Shown here piece by piece: positions 8,395-17,760 of a DNA stretch of 38,336 nucleotides (the stretch's first letter is position 1; every line of letters starts with the position of its first letter). The notes beneath the pieces were generated by a model. It searched no databases and was not told where the DNA came from. It saw only the letters and a program-made list of their open reading frames with translations. A program made the position numbers and the translations under genes. Source of the DNA: Pseudomonadota bacterium (GTDB lineage Bacteria; Pseudomonadota; Gammaproteobacteria; Steroidobacterales; Steroidobacteraceae); contig JANXQL010000146.1 of assembly GCA_025356815.1 (NCBI GenBank), positions 1 through 38,336 on the forward strand, given 5' to 3'.

Positions 8395-9090
8395 TCACTG
8401 CAGCGGCAGCAGCCATCGCCGGGCGCGGGGCAGCCAATGATGCTCCGGATCGAGTGACACGACGACTCGATCCGCGCGGCCCACGATGCGCTCGCGCGCG
8501 ACGAAGCCGACGTAGCGCGAGTCCGCCGAGTTGTCGCGATTGTCACCGAGCATGAAATAGCGCCCGGCCGGGACCCGCAGCGACGGCATCGTCGCCGGGG
8601 CGGTGCGCCCCGGCAGCAGCAGGATGGGATGCGCGCGGCCGCCGCTCGACTCGATCAGCGCGGTCGGCGAGCGCTCACGCGTGGTTGCGAGCAGTCCCGC
8701 CACGGCGTCACCGGGCGCCGCCGCATAGCCTGCGGGCTCGCCGTTGACAATCAGCTGCTCGTCGACAAGCCCGACGGTGTCGCCCGGCACGGCCGCGACG
8801 CGCTTGACCAGCGAAACGCCGGTGGTCGGTGAATCGAACACGACGATGTCGCCGCGCGTGGGGTCGGCACCCGCGGTCAAGTGCAGGCGAGAGAACGGCA
8901 CCCGAAGGCCATAGACGTGCTTGTTGACCAGGACCCGATCGCCCTCCAGGATCGTAGGGTTCATCGAACCGGTGGGGACGACCACCCAGTCCGCCCATGC
9001 GGAGCGGAACACGAACATCAGCAGCAGTCCGCCGAGCAAGGCGCGGTGGTCGCGCCACAGGTGGCGCAGGGTGGGGTGGCAGTGGGTCAT
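8395..9090 (-). CDS. lepB: Signal peptidase I
   Basis: A 231-residue S26-family membrane peptidase that removes signal peptides on the periplasmic side of the inner membrane. One N-terminal transmembrane segment (about residues 17-33) is followed by the catalytic Ser42 in VVPTGSMNPT, the general-base Lys96 in SLVKRVAAVPGD, and the closing GDNRDNSADSR box. The start at 9090 is supported by GGAGGA upstream and by the normal distance to the serine; the open frame extends far further upstream without meaning. It is shorter at the N-terminus than E. coli LepB, which has two membrane helices. It stands alone and diverges from the glycosyltransferase gene. Confidence 0.92.
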   Translation of the reverse strand: MTHCHPTLRHLWRDHRALLGGLLLMFVFRSAWADWVVVPTGSMNPTILEGDRVLVNKHVYGLRVPFSRLHLTAGADPTRGDIVVFDSPTTGVSLVKRVAAVPGDTVGLVDEQLIVNGEPAGYAAAPGDAVAGLLATTRERSPTALIESSGGRAHPILLLPGRTAPATMPSLRVPAGRYFMLGDNRDNSADSRYVGFVARERIVGRADRVVVSLDPEHHWLPRARRWLLPLQ

Positions 9091-9306
9091 CGGCAGGTCC
9101 TCCGTCCAGGTATCGGATCCGACCGGCTGCGGCCGGAGCGGTTCCCGTCGCTGCCGCGCCTGGTCGCGGAATCGGCGCGGTAAGTCGTGCGCCGCCATCG
9201 CGGCGGCGCGCTGCAGGCCGGATGAAGCTGGTAGAGTCGTGCGGGTCCGTCCTTCCGGCCGGGCTGGCCTTGCGGCCGCCCGGGTCGCGTCCGCAGCACG
9301 GCACTC

Positions 9307-10368
9307 ATGCATCCAGTCCGCAGCGTCCTGTTCATTCCGGTCTCGGGTCCCAGTGGCATGGGCGAGGTCGCCCGCTGCGTGGTGATCGCGCAGGCGCTGC
9401 AGCGGCGCTGGCCGCTCGTGCAGGTGCACTTCGCGCTCAGCGCGGCGGCACCCTATCTTGCTCAGGTGCCGTTTCCAGCGACGCTGTTGCCGTCCTCGCC
9501 AACGTTCCATCCGCGCGAGGTCAGCCAGCTGATCCGCACGCTGCGACCAACCGTCGTGGTCTTCGACAACGCCGGCCGCACCGTCCAGCTGCGCGCTGCG
9601 AAGGCGGCCGGGGCGCGACTGGTGTATGTCAGTTCGCGGCGCCGCCAGCGTCGCAAGGCGTTCCGGCTGCGCTGGATGCGGCTGCTCGATGACCACTGGA
9701 TCGCCTATCCGCGCTTCATCGCCGGCGCCAGCAGCGTCTGGGAGCGGCTCAAGCTGCGGCTGATGGGGCGGCCGCAGGTGCGTTACCTCGACGCGCTCCT
9801 GCCCGCCCACGATTCGCAGCTCGCCACGAGTCTGCTCGGCCGTTTCGGGCTGACGCGCGGCGAGTACGTGCTGGTGGTGCCGGGCGGCGGCACGACGCAC
9901 CGCGGCGCCCGGCATTCACCTCGAACGGTCGCCGCGGTCGCCGCGGCGCTCGCGCGACGCGGGACCGCGACGCTGCTGGTCGGCGCCGAGCCTGCCGCGC
10001 CAGAGGATGCGTTGCGCACCAGCGGCCGCCTCGCGGTCGCCGAACTGTGCGAACTCGTGCGCGGCGCGCGCCTGGTGCTCGTCAACGGCGGCGATACACT
10101 GTTGCAGGTGCTTGCCTGCGGGCGCGCGTGCATCGCCGTGCCGATGGCGGGTGATCAGGCGCACCGGATCGCGTGCTGCGTTGGCGCGGGACTTGCGCTC
10201 GAAGGCGATGCGGATCCGGCCGGGCTGGAGGCGCAGGCGGTCGCGCTGCTCGCGGCGCCTGGCCGCATCGCGGCACTCGAGGCGGCGCTCGGGCGTGCCC
10301 GGATCGGCAACGCGCTCGACGAGGTGCTCGACCGGCTCGGCGTACTCGGCCTCGGCACGCTCGATTGA
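9307..10368 (+). CDS. GT-B-fold glycosyltransferase-like protein
   Basis: A 353-residue protein resembling MurG/PseG-type GT-B glycosyltransferases. The N-terminal Rossmann domain opens with VLFIPVSGPSGMGEVARC, a Gly-rich acceptor-side loop. The C-terminal domain carries VLVVPGGG and the nucleotide-sugar-binding region LVNGGDTLLQVLACGRACIA followed by VPMAGDQAHRIACC. It probably transfers a sugar from a UDP-like donor in the cytoplasm. Donor and acceptor are not predictable. It lies upstream of a DxD-containing protein on the same strand, so the two may serve one glycan or glycolipid pathway. No strong ribosome binding site precedes the ATG. Confidence 0.7.
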   Translation: MHPVRSVLFIPVSGPSGMGEVARCVVIAQALQRRWPLVQVHFALSAAAPYLAQVPFPATLLPSSPTFHPREVSQLIRTLRPTVVVFDNAGRTVQLRAAKAAGARLVYVSSRRRQRRKAFRLRWMRLLDDHWIAYPRFIAGASSVWERLKLRLMGRPQVRYLDALLPAHDSQLATSLLGRFGLTRGEYVLVVPGGGTTHRGARHSPRTVAAVAAALARRGTATLLVGAEPAAPEDALRTSGRLAVAELCELVRGARLVLVNGGDTLLQVLACGRACIAVPMAGDQAHRIACCVGAGLALEGDADPAGLEAQAVALLAAPGRIAALEAALGRARIGNALDEVLDRLGVLGLGTLD

Positions 10369-10431
10369 ACCTGCCGTCGCACGCCACTGTTAAGATGGTT
10401 CACGACAGGACTCGACTCCCGGGGTGATGCT

Positions 10432-11205
10432 GTGGCGAACGCGCATGCGAAGACCTATTCGCTTTACTGGTCGAACGTGCCGAAAGCCGTCCTCGGCCAC
10501 CAGCGACGCGTATTTGCAGCTCTGTCGCGACCGCTCGAGCAGCAGGAGCTGGACCGCAAGGCTCATGGCGAGTGGATGACCGAGGTGCTCGAGCGCGCCG
10601 CGGCCGACGAGATCGTCGTGTTCTGCGACATCGACGCCTTCCCGCTCACGGCGGCCGCCTACGACCGCGCGGTCGCCGCCGCCGCCGCAGGCGCGGTGTT
10701 CGGACTCGCGCAGTACGCCAACCAGAAGTCCAACGAACACCTGTACGCGGGGCCGATGTTCCTCGCCGTCGCGCGCGCGACATGGGAGCAGCTGGGGCGC
10801 CCGGATCTGGCGCGCAATGCGATCTTTGACGCCGGCGAGAACCTCTCCACGGCTGCCCGGGCGGCGGGCGTCCCGGTCGAGCTGGTGATGCCTTGCGCAA
10901 GCCTCGTGCCGCGCTGGGCGCTTGCCGACCAGGGCGTGTTCGGGATCGGCACGTTCTACGGCGCCTGCGAGTACTTCCACCTGTTCGAGTCGCGGCGCAA
11001 GACCGGCACGAACATCATGGCGGCGGTCAGCGATGACGTCGCGGCCGGACGGCCGCTGGATTTCGGTCGCTACCTGCAGGTGACCTGGCGCAGTGAGCGC
11101 ACGCTCGGCGCCCGCCTGGAGCGATTGTACGAGCGCCTGCGCTCGATCGAACGGCAGTTCCGTCGGCGGCGCAAGGCGGCACGTGCCGCGGCGTCCGCTC
11201 GCTAG
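10432..11205 (+). CDS. Hypothetical protein with a DxD motif, possible GT-A-like transferase
   Basis: A 257-residue cytoplasmic protein. The segment EIVVFCDIDAFPLTAAAYDR places Asp66-x-Asp68 after a hydrophobic strand, as in the metal-binding DxD of GT-A glycosyltransferases. Further on, AGPMFLAVARATWEQLG and CEYFHLFESR could supply acceptor and metal-binding residues. The C-terminus is a highly basic helix (RRRRKAARAA). The GTG at 10432 is the only reasonable start, with GGGG upstream. The glycosyltransferase reading is inference from one motif and from the GT-B neighbour 63 bases upstream. Confidence 0.55.
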   Translation: MANAHAKTYSLYWSNVPKAVLGHQRRVFAALSRPLEQQELDRKAHGEWMTEVLERAAADEIVVFCDIDAFPLTAAAYDRAVAAAAAGAVFGLAQYANQKSNEHLYAGPMFLAVARATWEQLGRPDLARNAIFDAGENLSTAARAAGVPVELVMPCASLVPRWALADQGVFGIGTFYGACEYFHLFESRRKTGTNIMAAVSDDVAAGRPLDFGRYLQVTWRSERTLGARLERLYERLRSIERQFRRRRKAARAAASAR

Positions 11206-11211
11206 GCCGGC

Positions 11212-11523
11212 ATGGGCTTTCGCTTTCGCCGCTCGATCGGGCTGCTCCCTGGGATCCGGATCAACCTCGGCAAGCGAGGAGCTTCGGTGTCGCTCGGCCG
11301 GCGCGGCGCGCACGTGACCTTTGGCGCGACCGGCACGCGCACCACGGTGGGATTGCCGGGGACGGGACTGAGCTACACGCACCTCGAGCCGCCGCCCGCC
11401 GCGCCGTCCGCCGAGCCCCTCGAACCGGCCCCGGACGGCGCTCCGGCGCGTCGTGGCGGCGGCCTCTGGCGTGGGCTGCTGCTGCTCGGGTTGTGCCTGT
11501 TGCTGTACCGCCTGCTGGGCTGA
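11212..11523 (+). CDS. DUF4236-domain membrane protein
   Basis: A 103-residue protein whose first 55 residues match DUF4236: MGFRFRRSIGLLPGIRINLG, KRGASVSLGRRGAHVTFG, then TRTTVGLPGTGLSY. A Pro/Ala-rich linker leads to a C-terminal hydrophobic helix (LWRGLLLLGLCLLLYRLLG) that should anchor it in the inner membrane. The family's role is unknown; in other proteins the domain is often N-terminal to membrane or helical regions. It begins six bases after the preceding stop and is probably in the same transcript. Confidence 0.8.
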   Translation: MGFRFRRSIGLLPGIRINLGKRGASVSLGRRGAHVTFGATGTRTTVGLPGTGLSYTHLEPPPAAPSAEPLEPAPDGAPARRGGGLWRGLLLLGLCLLLYRLLG

Positions 11524-11576
11524 GCGCGCCCAGGTTCCGGATCCGGACCTGCCGCACGGTTTGCCGGCACCGGCGC

Positions 11577-12089
11577 ATGGTATCCGTAGCGCCGATGCCC
11601 CCCGACGCGCGCACCACCGCCGAGCTGACCCCACCCGCCGCTGGGGGCGAGCGCCGGGTCCAGTCGCGCGATCGACGCGAGAGCCTGCTCTATTCTCTCC
11701 TTTACGGCGGGTTGCGCCCGCGACGCCACGCCGCCCGGCGCCTCGAGGACCAGCTGCGGCCGATCGTCGACTGGCACGGGCCGGCGCTACTGGCGAGTGC
11801 GTTCCTGATCCTCGTGCTGTGTGTCGCCGACGCGCTGCTGACGCTGCGGCTGATCGCGGCCGGTGCCGAGGAGGCGAACCCGGTCATGGCGCTGGTCGTC
11901 TACGGCGACGCACGCCGTTTCGTGCTGACCAAGCTCGCGCTGACCGGGGGTGGTGTGCTGCTGCTCGTCGCCTGCGCGCGATTTCGCGTCCTGCGCCTGC
12001 TGCGCGCCGACACGATCGTCCACGGCCTGCTGGTCGCGTACCTGTTGCTGATCACCTACGAACTGTCGCTGGCGAGCGACCTCGGCTGA
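11577..12089 (+). CDS. DUF5658-like small integral membrane protein
   Basis: A protein of about 170 residues with three or four membrane helices: PALLASAFLILVLCVADALL, a middle FVLTKLALTGGGVLLLVACA, and HGLLVAYLLLITYELSLA. The EEANPVMALVVYG segment followed by an LTK helix resembles DUF5658 proteins, whose function is not known. Translation could begin at 11577 or at 11595 (MPPDART); neither has a clear ribosome binding site. The N-terminal 50 residues are charged and cytoplasmic. It may belong to the preceding gene group. Confidence 0.65.
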   Translation: MVSVAPMPPDARTTAELTPPAAGGERRVQSRDRRESLLYSLLYGGLRPRRHAARRLEDQLRPIVDWHGPALLASAFLILVLCVADALLTLRLIAAGAEEANPVMALVVYGDARRFVLTKLALTGGGVLLLVACARFRVLRLLRADTIVHGLLVAYLLLITYELSLASDLG

Positions 12090-12113
12090 GCGTGCCGCAC
12101 GGTCGAAGCTCTT

Positions 12114-12142
12114 TTGTGGGCAGGGCCGGCATCCGCTAAACT
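12114..12142 (+). promoter_or_regulatory. Possible sigma-70 promoter of sucABlpdA
   Basis: TTGTGG at 12114-12119 and TAAACT at 12137-12142 are separated by 17 bases, the preferred spacing, and lie 48 bases before the sucA ATG. The -35 match is weak and the -10 moderate, so this is only a candidate. Confidence 0.3.
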
Positions 12143-12189
12143 GCTGAGTTATCCGGCGCCGGGCCGTCCCCTCGACTACAGAGCCTGGA

Positions 12190-15102
12190 ATGAGCCTAAC
12201 CCTAAGCGACTGGTTCGCCTCGACCCCGCTGTCGGGCGGCAATGCCGCGTTCGTCGAAGATCTCTACGAACAGTTTCTGTCTGATCCCACCGCGGTCCCG
12301 CCCGAGTGGCGAAACTACTTCCGCGTGCTCGCACCGGGCGACGGCGCTGCACCGCGTGACGTCCCGCATGGCCCGGTGCTGGCCCAGTTCGCCGCGCGCG
12401 CGCGCGGTCCCCGGGTGGGCACCGCGCCTGCCGCGGCCGGGCACGAAGAGGCGGCCAAGCAAGGCTACGTATCGCGGATGGTGCAGGTGTACGCGAACCG
12501 CGGTCACCTGATCGCGCGCATCGACCCGCTGGGGCTGATGCGGCGCGAGACCCCCCGCGTGCTGGAGCTGGGCTATTTCGGCCTGGCCGAGTCCGACCTC
12601 GACAGCGAGTTTTACACCGGCTCGAAGACCGGTGCGATCCCGACCCGGATGACGCTGCGCGACATCCTCGCGCAGCTGCGATTCCTCTACTGCGACACGA
12701 TCGGCGCGGAATTCGCGCACGTCTCCTCGAGCGAGGAGCGGCTGTGGCTCCAGGAGACGTTCCAGGACAGCCGCCTGCGCCATCGCTTCACGGCCGACGA
12801 ACGGCGCAACATCCTGTGGCAGCTGACCGCGGCCGAGGGCCTCGAGCGTTACCTGCACACCAAGTACGTCGGCCAGAAGCGCTTCTCGCTCGAGGGCGGC
12901 GATTCGATGGTGCCGATGCTGGACGACATGATCCAGCACGGCGGCGGCCAGGGCGTCGAGGAATGCGTGATTGGCATGGCCCACCGTGGCCGGCTCAACG
13001 TGCTGGTGAACCTGCTGGGGAAGTCGCCGGCGGACCTGTTTTCCGAGTTCGAGGGTAACTACGACCTGTCCCACCTGCGCGGCTCGGGCGATGTGAAGTA
13101 CCACAAGGGCTTCTCGGCCGACCTGCGCACACCGGCCGGCAACGTGCACGTCGCGCTGGCGTTCAACCCGTCGCATCTGGAAGTCGTGAATCCGGTCGTC
13201 GAGGGTTCGGTGCGCGCCCGCCAGGAGCGTCGCGGCGACGCAAGCGGCGCCCAGGTGCTGCCGGTCGTGATCCACGGCGACTCGGCTTTCGCAGGCCAGG
13301 GCGTGGTCATGGAGACGCTGCAGCTGTCGCAGGCGCGCGGCTTCTATACCGGTGGCACGATCCACCTGGTGATCAATAACCAGGTCGGCTTCACGACCTC
13401 CGATCCGCGCGACACGCGTTCGACGCTGTACTGCTCGGATGTCGCGAAGATGGTCGAGGCGCCGATCTTTCATGTGAACGGCGACGATCCCGAGGCCTGC
13501 GTGTTCGTCATGCGCCTTGCGCTCGACTACCGCCGCCGCTTCCACAAGGACGTGGTCATCGACCTCGTCTGTTACCGCCGGCACGGCCACAACGAAGCTG
13601 ACGAGCCCGCGGCCACCCAGCCGATCATGTACCAGACGATCCGCAGGCATCCGACCACCCGCCAGATCTATGCCGAGCGCCTGGTGGCGGAGGGAACGCT
13701 GACGGCGGACGACGCCGGACAGATGGTCGGTCGGTATCGCGACGGCCTGGACGCCGGCAAGCCGCAGGCACGCGCGGCGCTGGGACTGATCGGCAACAAG
13801 TACACCGTCGACTGGTCGGGGCATCTCGCGGCCGATCCCCACGAGTTTTCGTATCCGGCGCTCGACACCGCGCACCTGCAGGCGCTCGGTGCGCGGCTTG
13901 TCCAGTACCCGCCGGACATCAAGCTGCACCCGCGCGTCGCCAAGATCTACGAGGACCGCGCCCGGATGCTCGCAGGCGAGCAGCCCCTGGACTGGGGGGC
14001 CGCCGAGACCCTGGCGTACGCGACGCTGGTCGACCAGGGCTACGGCGTGCGGATCACCGGCCAGGACAGCGGTCGCGGCACGTTCTTCCATCGCCACGCC
14101 GTGCTGCACGACCAGGGCAGCGAGCGCGTCTACACCCCGCTGGAGCACCTGAGCCGCAACAAGCGCCTTCGGATCACCGATTCGGTGCTGTCGGAGGAGG
14201 CCGTGCTCGGCTTCGAGTACGGCTATTCGACGACGACGCCGGAGACCCTGGTCATCTGGGAAGGCCAGTTCGGCGATTTCGCGAACGGCGCGCAGGTGAT
14301 CATCGATCAGTTCATCAGTTCCGGCGAAGCCAAGTGGGGCCGCCTGTCGGGCATCACGCTGCTGCTGCCGCACGGCTACGAGGGGCAGGGGCCTGAGCAC
14401 TCGTCGGCGCGGCTGGAGCGGTTCCTGCAGCTGTGTGCCGAGCTCAACATGCAGGTCTGCGTACCGTCGACTCCGGGACAGATGTTTCACATGCTGCGCC
14501 GGCAGATGGTCCGGCCGCTGCGCAAGCCGCTCATCGTCATGACTCCCAAGAGCCTGCTGCGCCACAAGCTCGCGGTCACGCCGCTGGCGGAGCTCGCCGG
14601 TGGCGAGTTCCAGACGGTCATCGACGAGATCGATCCGATCGAGCCGGAGGCGGTGCATCGCGTCGTCTTCTGCAGCGGCAAGGTCTACTTCGACCTGCTC
14701 GAGCAACGGCGTTCCGACGGACTCAAGCAGGTGGCGCTGGTGCGGCTCGAGCAGCTCTACCCGTTCCCGGCCGAGGAATACGCTGCAGTGCTCGATCGCT
14801 ACCCGAACGCGCGCGAGATCGTCTGGTGTCAGGAGGAGCCGCAGAACCAGGGCGCTTGGTACCAGATCCGGCACCGCCTGCAGGAGCCGCTCTCGCCCCG
14901 TGACGCGGTCTTCTATGCCGGTCGCGCGGGCGCCGCGGCGCCGGCCGCCGGCATCTACCAGCTCCACCTCGAGCAGCAGCAGCGCCTGGTTCGGGCGGCG
15001 CTGCACGCAGTCGCCGCCGACGATGCGTCCCGCGAACCGCCCCGGCTGCAGCCACGCAACGAAGCCACCGCCAAACACAAAGTGCTCAGGAAACCGTCAT
15101 GA
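12190..15102 (+). CDS. sucA: 2-oxoglutarate dehydrogenase E1 component
   Basis: A 970-residue thiamine-diphosphate enzyme that decarboxylates 2-oxoglutarate and passes the succinyl group to the E2 lipoyl arm in the TCA cycle. Family landmarks are clear: N-terminal [20 protein letters not shown] (E2-binding tail), the [20 protein letters not shown] region, [37 protein letters not shown], the thiamine-site [17 protein letters not shown], and the C-terminal [16 protein letters not shown] and [13 protein letters not shown]. It is slightly longer than the roughly 935-residue E. coli protein, mainly at the C-terminus. It overlaps sucB by 4 bases (ATGA). Confidence 0.97.
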   Translation: MSLTLSDWFASTPLSGGNAAFVEDLYEQFLSDPTAVPPEWRNYFRVLAPGDGAAPRDVPHGPVLAQFAARARGPRVGTAPAAAGHEEAAKQGYVSRMVQVYANRGHLIARIDPLGLMRRETPRVLELGYFGLAESDLDSEFYTGSKTGAIPTRMTLRDILAQLRFLYCDTIGAEFAHVSSSEERLWLQETFQDSRLRHRFTADERRNILWQLTAAEGLERYLHTKYVGQKRFSLEGGDSMVPMLDDMIQHGGGQGVEECVIGMAHRGRLNVLVNLLGKSPADLFSEFEGNYDLSHLRGSGDVKYHKGFSADLRTPAGNVHVALAFNPSHLEVVNPVVEGSVRARQERRGDASGAQVLPVVIHGDSAFAGQGVVMETLQLSQARGFYTGGTIHLVINNQVGFTTSDPRDTRSTLYCSDVAKMVEAPIFHVNGDDPEACVFVMRLALDYRRRFHKDVVIDLVCYRRHGHNEADEPAATQPIMYQTIRRHPTTRQIYAERLVAEGTLTADDAGQMVGRYRDGLDAGKPQARAALGLIGNKYTVDWSGHLAADPHEFSYPALDTAHLQALGARLVQYPPDIKLHPRVAKIYEDRARMLAGEQPLDWGAAETLAYATLVDQGYGVRITGQDSGRGTFFHRHAVLHDQGSERVYTPLEHLSRNKRLRITDSVLSEEAVLGFEYGYSTTTPETLVIWEGQFGDFANGAQVIIDQFISSGEAKWGRLSGITLLLPHGYEGQGPEHSSARLERFLQLCAELNMQVCVPSTPGQMFHMLRRQMVRPLRKPLIVMTPKSLLRHKLAVTPLAELAGGEFQTVIDEIDPIEPEAVHRVVFCSGKVYFDLLEQRRSDGLKQVALVRLEQLYPFPAEEYAAVLDRYPNAREIVWCQEEPQNQGAWYQIRHRLQEPLSPRDAVFYAGRAGAAAPAAGIYQLHLEQQQRLVRAALHAVAADDASREPPRLQPRNEATAKHKVLRKPS

Positions 15103-16301
15103 CGATCGAAGTTCGAGTGCCGCAATTGCCCGAGTCCGTGGCCGACGCCACGCTCGTCGTCTGGCACAAGCAGCCCGGCGACGCGGTTGGGCGCGACGAG
15201 AACCTCGCGGACCTCGAGACGGACAAGGTCGTGCTCGAGGTGCCGGCGCCGGTTGCCGGTGTCCTGACCGAGATCCGCATCCTTGCAGGCGCGACCGTGA
15301 CCAGCGGCACGCTGCTTGCGATCATCGACGAGACCGCGACGAGCGGTGTCGCCGCGAAGCCGGCCGCGGCACCGGCGGCGGCCGCGAGCGGCGCGCCGGG
15401 CCGTAGTGAAGGCGCCAAGCTAGGCCCCGCGGCGCGGCGGCTGGTCGAGGAGCGCCAGCTCGATCCCGGCGCGATCGCAGGCTCGGGCCGCGAAGGCCGG
15501 ATCAGCAAGCAGGACCTCGTGCGGGCGCTGGACGCGCCCGCGGCGGGCTCGGTCCCGGCCGCGAAGAGCGCGCCGCCTGCGTCGTCTACCGTGCGTACCG
15601 GTCGTACCGAGCAGCGCGTGCCGATGACGCGGCTACGCGCCCGGATCGCTACGCGGCTGGTCGAGGCACAGGCGACGCAGGCGCTGCTGACCACCTTCAA
15701 CGAGGTGGACATGAAGGCGCTCAACGAGGCCCGCGGGCGCTACAAGGACCGTTTCGAGAAGACGCACGGCGTGCGGCTCGGCTTCATGTCGTTCTTCGTC
15801 AAGGCAACCGTCGAGGCTCTGCGTCGTTTCCCGATCGTCAACGCCTACGTCGACGGCACGGACGTCGTCTACCACGACTATTACGACATCGGCGTCGCGG
15901 TCTCGACCGATCGCGGCCTGATCGTGCCGGTGCTGCGGGACGCGGATCTGATGAGCTGTGCCGATGTCGAGCGCGCGATCGGCAGCTACGCCCAGAAGGC
16001 GCGCGACGGCTCGATCACGATCGAGGAGCTGACCGGCGGCACTTTCTCCATCACCAACGGCGGCGTGTTCGGCTCGCTGATGTCGACGCCGATCGTCAAT
16101 TCACCGCAGAGCGCGATCCTCGGCATGCACAAGGTGCAGGACCGCCCGGTCGTGGTCGACGGCCAGATCGTGGTGCGGCCAATGATGTACCTCGCGCTCA
16201 CCTACGACCATCGCATCATCGACGGGCGCGAAGCGGTGCAGTTCCTGGTCGCCATCAAGGACTGCCTCGAGGACCCGGCGCGACTTCTGCTTCAGGTCTG
16301 A
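15099..16301 (+). CDS. sucB: Dihydrolipoyllysine succinyltransferase (E2 of 2-oxoglutarate dehydrogenase)
   Basis: A 400-residue E2 core protein. It has one N-terminal lipoyl domain with the lipoylated Lys43 in [11 protein letters not shown]. An Ala/Pro-rich linker leads to the peripheral-subunit-binding domain ([20 protein letters not shown]). The C-terminal catalytic acyltransferase domain ends with [10 protein letters not shown], in which His371 and Asp375 form the active site. It accepts the succinyl group from E1 and gives it to CoA. AGGAAA lies before the ATG, which overlaps sucA. lpdA follows 25 bases later in the same operon. Confidence 0.96.
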   Translation: MTIEVRVPQLPESVADATLVVWHKQPGDAVGRDENLADLETDKVVLEVPAPVAGVLTEIRILAGATVTSGTLLAIIDETATSGVAAKPAAAPAAAASGAPGRSEGAKLGPAARRLVEERQLDPGAIAGSGREGRISKQDLVRALDAPAAGSVPAAKSAPPASSTVRTGRTEQRVPMTRLRARIATRLVEAQATQALLTTFNEVDMKALNEARGRYKDRFEKTHGVRLGFMSFFVKATVEALRRFPIVNAYVDGTDVVYHDYYDIGVAVSTDRGLIVPVLRDADLMSCADVERAIGSYAQKARDGSITIEELTGGTFSITNGGVFGSLMSTPIVNSPQSAILGMHKVQDRPVVVDGQIVVRPMMYLALTYDHRIIDGREAVQFLVAIKDCLEDPARLLLQV

Positions 16302-16326
16302 CGACAGCGCAAGGACACCTTATCCA

Positions 16327-17754
16327 ATGAGCGACAGCTACGACGTCATCGTGATCGGCGGAGGGCCGGCCGGCTACCCGGCCGCCGTCCGCGCCGGCCA
16401 GAACGGCCTTAAGGTCGCGTGCATCGATGACTGGAAGAACTTCGACGGCACCCATGCGTTCGGCGGCACGTGCCTCAATGCCGGCTGCATCCCGTCGAAG
16501 GCGCTGCTGGAGTCGTCCGAGCTCGTGCATCGCGCGCACGAGGAGTTCGCGACACACGGCATCAACGTCGGCAAGATCACCGTCGACCTCGCGCAGATGC
16601 AGAAGCGTAAGGCGGGGATCGTCAAGGCCTCGACGCAAGGCATTCTCGCGCTGTTCAAGTCTGCCAAGGTGACTCCACTTGCCGGCCACGGCCGGCTGCT
16701 CCCCGGTCGCAAGGTCGAGTACACCTCGTTCGACGGCGCGGTCCACCTGCTGGAGGCGCGGCATATCGTGCTCGCCAGCGGCTCGACGCCGATGGCGCTG
16801 CGCTCGGTGCCGTTCGACGGCAAGCAGGTGCTCGACAGCTGGGGCGCGCTGGAGATGACAGCCGTGCCCAAGCGCCTCGGCGTGATCGGCGCCGGCGTCA
16901 TCGGGCTCGAGCTGGGAAGCGTCTGGCGTCGGCTTGGCGCCGAGGTGGTCGTCCTCGAGGCGCTGGAGACGTTCCTGCCGATGGTGGACCAGCAGGTCGC
17001 CAAGGAGGCCATCAAGCACTACCGTAAGCTGGGCCTCGATATCCGGCTCGGCGCAAAGGTCGCCGGTGCGTCCAGCGCAGCGGATGGCGTGACGCTTGCC
17101 TATGTCGATGCCGCCGGTGATCACACCGTCGTGGTCGATCGGGTCGTGGTCGCGGTCGGCCGCCGGCCGCACACGGTGAACTTGCTGGGCGACGGCACGG
17201 GCGTCACCCTCGACGAGCGCGGCTTCATCGTCGTCGACGAGCAGTGCTGGACCGGTGTCGACGGCATCCACGCGGTGGGCGACTGCGTGCGCGGGCCGAT
17301 GCTCGCGCACAAGGGCAAGGAGGAGGGCGTGATGGTGGCCGACCTGATCGCCGGCCGCTACGGCGAGGTCAACTACCGCACCGTGCCGTCGGTGATCTAC
17401 ACCGCGCCGGAGATCGCCTGGGTCGGCCAGACCGAGGAGCAGGTCAAGGCCAGCGGCCGCGCCTACAAGGTCGGCGTGTTCCCGTTCATGGCCAGTGGCC
17501 GCGCGCGCGCCATGGAAGCGCCGGCGGGCTTTGCCAAGCTGATCGCGGCGACCGACGACGACGAGGTGCTCGGCGTGCACGTGATCGGGCCGATGGCCGG
17601 CGAGCTGATCGGCGAGGCGGTACTGGCGATGGAGTACTCGGCGAGCGCCGAGGACCTGCAGCGCACCATCCATGCGCACCCGACGCTGTCCGAGGCGCTG
17701 CACGAGGCGGCGCTGGCCGCCGACAAGCGGGCGATCGACTTTCCCAACCGCTGA
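16327..17754 (+). CDS. lpdA: Dihydrolipoyl dehydrogenase (E3)
   Basis: A 475-residue FAD flavoprotein that reoxidises dihydrolipoamide with NAD+. It shows the FAD-binding VIVIGGGPAGYPAAVRAG, the redox disulfide Cys49/Cys54 in GGTCLNAGCIPSK, the NAD-binding LGVIGAGVIGLELGSVWRRL, the FAD motif HAVGDCVRGPMLAHKG, and the C-terminal base His451 with Glu456 in HPTLSEALHEA. AAGGA precedes the ATG. Placement after sucAB suggests an E3 dedicated to this complex, although it could also serve pyruvate dehydrogenase. Its stop lies 6 bases from that of relA, which converges on it. Confidence 0.96.
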   Translation: MSDSYDVIVIGGGPAGYPAAVRAGQNGLKVACIDDWKNFDGTHAFGGTCLNAGCIPSKALLESSELVHRAHEEFATHGINVGKITVDLAQMQKRKAGIVKASTQGILALFKSAKVTPLAGHGRLLPGRKVEYTSFDGAVHLLEARHIVLASGSTPMALRSVPFDGKQVLDSWGALEMTAVPKRLGVIGAGVIGLELGSVWRRLGAEVVVLEALETFLPMVDQQVAKEAIKHYRKLGLDIRLGAKVAGASSAADGVTLAYVDAAGDHTVVVDRVVVAVGRRPHTVNLLGDGTGVTLDERGFIVVDEQCWTGVDGIHAVGDCVRGPMLAHKGKEEGVMVADLIAGRYGEVNYRTVPSVIYTAPEIAWVGQTEEQVKASGRAYKVGVFPFMASGRARAMEAPAGFAKLIAATDDDEVLGVHVIGPMAGELIGEAVLAMEYSASAEDLQRTIHAHPTLSEALHEAALAADKRAIDFPNR

Positions 17755-17760
17755 GCGCTC

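Noticed and set aside
8395-9915. 506-residue version of signal peptidase I
   Set aside because: The first 275 residues are Arg/His-rich with no homology and overlap the divergent glycosyltransferase; GGAGGA and the membrane segment set the start at 9090.
12202-15078. 958-codon open frame antisense to sucA
   Set aside because: It mirrors sucA codon for codon in GC-rich DNA, its translation is Arg/Gln/Val-rich without any motif, and sucA is unmistakable.
16255-17703. 482-codon minus-strand frame opposite lpdA
   Set aside because: A shadow of a well-supported gene; composition is His/Arg/Asp-rich with no family match.
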